From: Alkalihalobacillus alcalophilus ATCC 27647 = CGMCC 1.3604
GTDB lineage: Bacteria > Bacillota > Bacilli > Bacillales > Bacillaceae_D
DNA: 26,602 bases
NCBI RefSeq assembly: GCF_000292245.2
Contig: NZ_ALPT02000059.1
Span: 1 to 26,602, forward strand
Direction: 5' to 3'
Part shown: positions 22,331 to 26,602 of the stretch, in pieces
How positions within the stretch are numbered: position 1 is the first letter of the stretch
Layout: each line of letters opens with the position of its first letter
Position numbers and translations under genes: made by a program
The notes under the pieces: generated by a model
Databases searched by the model: none
The model's input: the letters and a program-made list of their open reading frames with translations, nothing else
What the model was told of the DNA's origin: nothing

Positions 22331-24109
22331 ATGGAAAACAATGATCTTAATGATTCGACTGAAAATGATAAAGCAATCACAAATAAAGTCGGATCGGTTT
22401 TTTATTGGACGTTAGGTATTCTGAGTGTCCTTATTTTAACGGGTATTTTTGCACCTAACGTGCTTGAATCTGTAACAGCACAAGCTCAAACATTTATATC
22501 AAATACATTTGGTTGGTATTATTTAATCGTCGTAACGATCTTTTTAATTGTCTGTCTTATTTTTATCGTATCACCGTATGGGAAAGTACGCTTAGGAAAA
22601 GATGATGATCGCCCTGAATATTCGTTTCCGGTCTGGATTGCTTTTTTGTTTAGTGCAGGTCTAGGCGTTGGACTCCTCTTTTTTGGAGCGGCCGAACCAA
22701 TTGCTCACTTTGCTGTTAGTTCACCAAATGCACCCGAAGGAACGGAACAAGCCGCAATGGATGCTTTGCTTTATACATTCTTTCATTGGGGTCTACATGG
22801 TTGGGCCATCTACGCGATTATTGCGATATGTTTAGCGTATTTTAACTTTAGAAAAGACAAAACAGGTTTAATCAGTGCCACCCTTTCACCATTGTGGAAT
22901 ATGGATGGGAAATTAGGGAAAACAATTGATGTTGTTGCGATTGTCGCAACGCTTTCTGGGATTGCGACGACATTAGGATTTGGTGCCTTGCAAATGAATG
23001 GGGGGATTTCTCTACTAACGGGCTTGCCAAATAGCTTTGCCTTACAATTAGCGATTATAGTCGTTGTGACTGTCATTTTTATTCTTTCTTCGATGACGGG
23101 AATTGATAAAGGAATTAAAATTCTTAGTACGGTCAATATGTCCCTTGTTGGAGTCGTCTTTTTGTTTTTTATGATATTTGGAGCAACGATGTTTTCATTC
23201 AATATGTTAACAACGACCATTGGTAATTATATTCAAAATTTACCACAGATGAGCTTTAATATTGCCCCAATGAGTGAGGATAAGAGGGAATGGATTAATG
23301 CTTGGACCATTTTTTACTGGGCGTGGTGGATGGCTTGGTCTCCATTTGTCGGAACGTTTATTGCTCGTGTTTCCAAAGGACGTACATTAAGAGAATTTGT
23401 GGTCGCCGTCTTATTAGTGCCTTCTGTTATGGGTTTTATTTGGTTCTCATTTATCGGAGGGACAGCCATTTCAGTTGAAAGTTCAGGTACAATTATTTCT
23501 CACTTACCGGATGAAGAAGTGCTTTTTGGTGTTCTTGAAACGATGCCATTTGGTACAATTATGTCCTATTTAACGATTTTTGTAATTGCCGTGTTTTTTA
23601 TTACTTCAGCGGATTCGGCTACTTTTGTACTGGCAAGCCAATCAACAGCTGGTTCACTAAATCCAGGTAAAAGAATCAAACTTGTATGGGGAATTTTAAT
23701 GTCTGCTACAGCGGCTGTTCTTTTATATAGCGGCGGTTTACAAGGGATTCAAAACACGATGATATTAGTTGCCTTTCCATTTTCGATTATTATGGTTCTA
23801 ATGGTAATTGCCTTATTTAAATCGCTTGCTCAAGAGCGGTTAAGAGAAGAAGCGGCTGAAAGGAAAGAAGCAAGAGAATGGAAAAAGTGGAGAAAAGAAC
23901 AGGATCGAAAAGATCGTCAACTTCGGAAGAACGAGAAAAAAGAAAAACGAACAAAAATAGGAAAAAGTCAAGCTCATGTAAAGCAGGATTCGATCGCTAA
24001 ATCGGACAGAACCGAAGAATGGAACACATCTGAACAGTTAAGTGATAATCCAGCTAAAAGAGATAATCTTGACCATGGCGTGGATTCAAATAATAAATCG
24101 GAACAATAA
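22331..24109 (+). CDS. BCCT-family osmolyte transporter (betaine/choline/carnitine)
   Basis: A 592-residue membrane protein with twelve spans. Family marks are GLGVGLLFFGAAEPIAHF (the glycine-rich stretch on TM3 next to the ion and substrate site) and the TM8 signature FYWAWWMAWSPFVGTFIARVSKGRT with its aromatic substrate box. The family imports glycine betaine, choline or carnitine with Na+ or H+ for osmotic protection. After the last span there is an unusually long tail of about 90 residues. Its first part is a dense Arg/Lys/Glu helix (about residues 508-560), and its end is polar and acidic. In BetP and OpuD-type carriers such tails sense osmotic stress. The ATG at 22331 has AAAGGAG upstream; the 17 upstream codons of the frame are untranslated leader. 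Confidence 0.92.
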   Translation: MENNDLNDSTENDKAITNKVGSVFYWTLGILSVLILTGIFAPNVLESVTAQAQTFISNTFGWYYLIVVTIFLIVCLIFIVSPYGKVRLGKDDDRPEYSFPVWIAFLFSAGLGVGLLFFGAAEPIAHFAVSSPNAPEGTEQAAMDALLYTFFHWGLHGWAIYAIIAICLAYFNFRKDKTGLISATLSPLWNMDGKLGKTIDVVAIVATLSGIATTLGFGALQMNGGISLLTGLPNSFALQLAIIVVVTVIFILSSMTGIDKGIKILSTVNMSLVGVVFLFFMIFGATMFSFNMLTTTIGNYIQNLPQMSFNIAPMSEDKREWINAWTIFYWAWWMAWSPFVGTFIARVSKGRTLREFVVAVLLVPSVMGFIWFSFIGGTAISVESSGTIISHLPDEEVLFGVLETMPFGTIMSYLTIFVIAVFFITSADSATFVLASQSTAGSLNPGKRIKLVWGILMSATAAVLLYSGGLQGIQNTMILVAFPFSIIMVLMVIALFKSLAQERLREEAAERKEAREWKKWRKEQDRKDRQLRKNEKKEKRTKIGKSQAHVKQDSIAKSDRTEEWNTSEQLSDNPAKRDNLDHGVDSNNKSEQ

Positions 24110-24116
24110 AAGTAGG

Positions 24117-24161
24117 AGACTGCCTCAAAAGGTCATTTGGCCATTGTGGTAGTCTTTTTTT
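24117..24161 (+). terminator. Rho-independent terminator after the BCCT gene
   Basis: AGACTGCC (about 24117-24124) pairs with GGTAGTCT (24148-24155), with one wobble or mismatch, and seven T follow. An inner GGTCATTTGGCC is also self-complementary. Confidence 0.75.
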
Positions 24162-24173
24162 GTGCTTGATATT

Positions 24174-24796
24174 GGTAGCGAAAAAGCTTAATTGGTAATG
24201 AAAATTTGAGTTGTGGGGAATTAGTGTGCGAAAAACAGATGATAAGTAATGAAAAAGTCGAGTGGCCGAAATTACGGTTCGAAAAAACTTGAATAGGTAA
24301 TGAAAAGCCGAGGTGTTAAGAATTAGGGTTCGAAAAAACTTGAATAGGTAATGGAAATCCGAGGTGTTAAGAATTAGGGTTCGAAAAAACTTGATTAGGT
24401 AATGAAAAGCCGAGCTGTGAGGAATTATGGTTCGAAAAAACTTGAATAGGTAATGAAAATCCGAGGTGTTAAGAATTAGGGTTCGAAAAAACTTGAATAG
24501 GTAATGGAAATCCGAGCTGTGAGGAATTACGGTTCGAAAAAACTTGAATAGGTAATGAAAATCCGAGGTGTTAAGAATTACGGTTCGAAAAAACTTGAAT
24601 AGGTAATGAAAAGCCGAGGTGTTAAGAATTAGGGTTCGAAAAAACTTGAATAGGTAATGAAAAGCCGAGCTGTGAAGAATTATGGTTCGAAAAACAGGTG
24701 ATAAGTAATGTAAAAGCTGAGCTGCTTAAATTAGGGTTCGAATAAACGAGAATAGGTAATGAAAAGCCGAGCTGTGGGGAATTACGGTGCGAATTA
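24174..24796. repeat. Tandem array of twelve 51-bp repeats
   Basis: The landmark GTAATG occurs at 24195, 24246, 24297, 24348, 24399, 24450, 24501, 24552, 24603, 24654, 24705 and 24756: every step is exactly 51 bp. A half copy precedes the first. The unit is GTAATGAAAAGCCGAG, a variable middle, GAATTA, GGTTCGAAAAAACTTGAATAG. The middle comes in two main forms, CTGTGAGG and GTGTTAAG, which are intermixed along the array. Edge copies (1, 2, 11) are the most diverged and the inner ones nearly identical, the usual sign of unequal exchange. No frame is open throughout: one minus-strand frame reads through the first form but meets TAA in the second. It fills most of the 768-bp gap between the BCCT and glyoxalase genes. 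There are no unique spacers, so it is not a CRISPR array. Confidence 0.95.
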
Positions 24797-24877
24797 AATG
24801 CTCATTTTCTAAAAGGCCACTATTTAAAAGGATTTCATTCAGATTTGGTGAATTGAATGGTAGGGGAGGTGTAAGGG

Positions 24878-25224
24878 TTGAGTGTGATTCCAGTTTTAAG
24901 AATGTATGATTTGGAAAAAACAAAGGATTTCTATTTGAATTATATAGGGATGAGACAAGACTGGGAACATCAATATGAAGAAACGTTACCTATCTACATA
25001 CAAGTATCTTTAGGTGATGTCGTCCTTCATCTATCTGAACATTTTGGTGATGGAGCACCAGGAAGTGTTATTCGAGTAGGGCTGAAGGACCTTCATGGTT
25101 GGTATGAGGAAATCAGTAAAAAAACTATCGATATGCAAGGCCTGGTATGGAGGATGGACCTACGGGAAAAGAAGTGACGATAGGTGACCCGGCTTATAAT
25201 AAGCTGATATTTTTTCAGAAATAA
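24878..25224 (+). pseudogene. Glyoxalase/bleomycin-resistance superfamily protein, frameshifted near its 3' end
   Basis: The intact first frame reads SVIPVLRMYDLEKTKDFYLN, then WEHQYEETLPIYIQVSLGD and LHLSEHFGDGAPGS, a vicinal-oxygen-chelate fold close to the glyoxalase proteins of about 120 residues common in Bacillaceae. At about 25139 the frame goes wrong and ends at 25177 as GLVWRMDLREKK. In another frame the expected ending continues as PGMEDGPTGKEVTIGDPAYN and KLIFFQK to a stop at 25222-25224. One added A in ATGCAAGG (to CAAAGG) restores MQRPGMED and a protein of about 115 residues. The TTG at 24878 has GGGGAGG 8 bases upstream. The lost end includes the last Glu-type metal ligand strand, so the short form is probably inactive. 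A sequencing error is possible. Confidence 0.8.
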
Positions 25225-25245
25225 ACGAGATAATTAAAGAAACAA

Positions 25246-25278
25246 AAAAACAAAGCTCAAAAAGGGCTTTGTTTTTTG
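25246..25278 (+). terminator. Rho-independent terminator
   Basis: AACAAAGC (about 25249-25256) pairs with GCTTTGTT (25266-25273), with T residues continuing to 25277 and A residues upstream. It separates the glyoxalase remnant from the GntR/ABC unit. Confidence 0.8.
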
Positions 25279-25324
25279 TTGACAGAACATTTAAATGGAT
25301 ATATAGTTAACTACATAAGTAACT
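25279..25324 (+). promoter_or_regulatory. Promoter with overlapping palindromic operator for the GntR/ABC operon
   Basis: TTGACA (25279-25284), a 17-base spacer, then TATAGT (25302-25307): a near-consensus sigma-A promoter. Overlapping the -10 and the start point is a 20-base imperfect palindrome at 25305-25324 (AGTTAACTACATAAGTAACT), with the symmetrical skeleton AGTTA-x-x-TA-x-x-TA-x-x-TAACT. The site placement fits repression by the GntR protein encoded directly downstream, as known for YtrA-type regulators. Confidence 0.65.
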
Positions 25325-25368
25325 AACCGAATGACTGACAATAAATTTATTTTAGAAGGAGGGAGCTT

Positions 25369-25743
25369 ATGCGTTCTTCATTAGATGATAATAGACCGAT
25401 TTTTCAACAGATTAAAGAAATGATTGAAGATGAAATAGTGAATGGAGAATTAAAGGAGGGAGAGCAGGTGCCATCGACTAATCAGCTCGTTGCTCATTAT
25501 AAAATTAACCCTGCGACCGTTCTCAAAGGATTTAATCAGCTCGTTGATTCGGGAATTCTATATAAGAAAAGGGGTGTTGGCATGTTTGTAGCAGAAGGAG
25601 CATATCAAATGTTACGTGAAAATCGAAAGCAAGCGTTTCGCGATGAATTTGTTTGGAGGATGTTACAAGAAGCTAAGCAGTTGGGAATCACAGCAGAAGA
25701 AATTAAAAAAATGATTGATTCAATGGGGAGGGATGAATCATGA
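25369..25743 (+). CDS. GntR-family transcriptional regulator, YtrA subfamily
   Basis: A 124-residue protein. The winged helix-turn-helix covers residues 10-76 (PIFQQIKEMIEDEIVNGELK, then EGEQVPSTNQLVAHYKINPATV and GVGMFVAEGA). It is followed by only about 45 residues of helix, the short effector/dimer arm that defines YtrA-type regulators. In Bacillus YtrA represses the ytr ABC-transporter operon and is released by certain cell-wall antibiotics. The ATG follows AGGAGGGAGC. The stop overlaps the start of the ABC gene (ATGA), so the two are translationally coupled. A palindromic operator lies over its promoter. Confidence 0.9.
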   Translation: MRSSLDDNRPIFQQIKEMIEDEIVNGELKEGEQVPSTNQLVAHYKINPATVLKGFNQLVDSGILYKKRGVGMFVAEGAYQMLRENRKQAFRDEFVWRMLQEAKQLGITAEEIKKMIDSMGRDES

Positions 25744-26602
25744 CTTATATCTTAAAAGCGGAGAATGTTTCATTTAAATATAAGAAGGTTGAAGCTGTAA
25801 AAAATGTATCATTTCAGTTAAGTGGTGAGAAAATTTATGGTTTATTAGGACGTAATGGAGCGGGAAAAACCTCGTTACTCTCATTAATTGCGACATTCGC
25901 TAAAGCAACTAGTGGTCAATTGACGATAAACGGTGAGGAAATTTTCGAAAACGGTCGTTATCTCGAAAGTTTGGTTTTTATTCGTGATGAGAAGTTTGAT
26001 GACTCACATGCCTCCACAAAAGTGAAAAAGTGGCTTAAAGATCATTCGAAATTCCGTCCGTATTTTGACCATGAGTACGCAGAGCATTTAATCAAAAGGT
26101 TCAAAATCCCAACCGATCAGACCGTTTATGAACTTTCAAGGGGAAAGCAGTCAGCATTACATGTTGTCATTGGTTTAGCCAGTCGCTCTCCGATAACCAT
26201 TTTTGACGAAGCCTACTTAGGGATGGATGCACCAGCAAGGGAGATTTTTTATGAAGAAGTGCTTAATGATTATATGGAGCACCCAAGAACCATTATTCTC
26301 TCGACTCATCTTATTTCAGAAATGGAGTCCATGTTTGAAGAAGTGTTAATGATTCATAATGGAGAACTGCTTTTACACGAGGAGGCAGAAGTTTTAAGAA
26401 ACAAAGGGACTTCCATTACAGGGGCTAAGGAGGCTGTCGATTCTTTTGTGAAAGGAAAACAAATTTTAAAAGAACAAGTACTTGGCGGAACCAAAAAAGT
26501 GATGATATACAGTGAATTAACAGAAGAGGAAAAAGCGGATGCAAGAGCCAAACAATTAGAGCTTGGTCCCATTACATTGCAAGAGTTATTTATTCATTTA
26601 AC
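25740..26602 (+). CDS. ABC transporter ATP-binding protein, 3' end outside the window
   Basis: The first 287 codons are visible. The Walker A motif is GRNGAGKT at about residues 38-45, the signature-like loop is ELSRGKQS in place of LSGGQ, Walker B is ITIFDEAYLGMD, and the switch His is in ILSTHLI. Where the Q-loop glutamine should stand there is VFIRDEKFDD, so that residue seems to be missing. The layout and the divergent signature match the YtrB/BcrA-like ATPases paired with YtrA regulators, which work with separately encoded membrane subunits to export or sense cell-wall-active compounds. The start ATG overlaps the gntR stop. The permease gene is expected beyond the right edge. Confidence 0.9.
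   Translation, partial: MTYILKAENVSFKYKKVEAVKNVSFQLSGEKIYGLLGRNGAGKTSLLSLIATFAKATSGQLTINGEEIFENGRYLESLVFIRDEKFDDSHASTKVKKWLKDHSKFRPYFDHEYAEHLIKRFKIPTDQTVYELSRGKQSALHVVIGLASRSPITIFDEAYLGMDAPAREIFYEEVLNDYMEHPRTIILSTHLISEMESMFEEVLMIHNGELLLHEEAEVLRNKGTSITGAKEAVDSFVKGKQILKEQVLGGTKKVMIYSELTEEEKADARAKQLELGPITLQELFIHL

Noticed and set aside
24174..24796. CRISPR array
   Set aside because: The 51-bp units are contiguous and nearly identical, with no unique spacers and no cas genes.
24726..24923. Minus-strand protein of 65 residues, or a repeat-encoded protein through the 51-bp array
   Set aside because: The frame is open only in some sub-types; the GTGTTAAG form brings in a TAA. There is no ribosome binding site.

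Overview
The window reads as the chromosome of a low-GC Gram-positive rod of the family Bacillaceae. Nearly every gene has a strong AGGAGG-type ribosome binding site. Starts at ATG, GTG and TTG are all used, rho-independent terminators are plentiful, and a CcpA-type cre box, a ZTP riboswitch before folD and a YtrA-type GntR/ABC pair are present. An osmolyte (BCCT) transporter and a DUF485/ActP-type symporter would fit the alkaliphilic or halotolerant branch, but that is inference; no rRNA or other species marker is present.

Layout. 1-2945: the start of an IS200/IS605-type tnpB leaves the left edge, and its outer end cuts off the 5' part of a lysoplasmalogenase-like gene. A Nudix hydrolase, a SAM methyltransferase and a 50-residue membrane protein follow, then the first array of a long-hairpin repeat. 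2945-5299 (minus strand): an old-yellow-enzyme flavoprotein sits behind a Cof-type HAD phosphatase, followed by a frameshifted small gene. 5498-7782: a DMT exporter and a PTS-IIC-like membrane protein. 7842-13918: a sugar-catabolism locus. A divergent AraC regulator faces a gene run of TIM-barrel isomerase, ThuA-domain protein, Gfo/Idh dehydrogenase, Gfo/Idh dehydrogenase, (second repeat array), TIM-barrel isomerase. A cre-like box lies at its promoter end. This gene set matches what is known of 3-keto-sugar/glycoside processing.

14018-18000: a gene fragment cut by a solitary 51-bp repeat, small membrane proteins, folD with its ZTP riboswitch, a spermidine-synthase-like protein, an SRPBCC protein and a PhnA zinc-ribbon protein. 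18062-20754 (minus strand): the symporter pair and a VanZ-like protein. 20977-24109: an AAC(6')-like acetyltransferase, a DUF4181-like membrane protein and a BCCT transporter. 24174-24796: twelve tandem 51-bp repeats in exact register. 24878-26602: a frameshifted glyoxalase-family gene, then a self-regulated-looking GntR repressor translationally coupled to an ABC ATPase that runs off the right edge.

The most unusual content is the repeats. One family forms long hairpins in two arrays about 10 kb apart. In both arrays the same end lies directly before the ribosome binding site of the next gene, and copies differ by paired changes that keep the stems intact. The other family is the 51-bp tandem array, with a single copy 10 kb away at the exact break point of a truncated gene. 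I did not see a clearly new defence or biosynthetic system. The best candidates for undescribed biology are the structured repeats and the sugar pathway.
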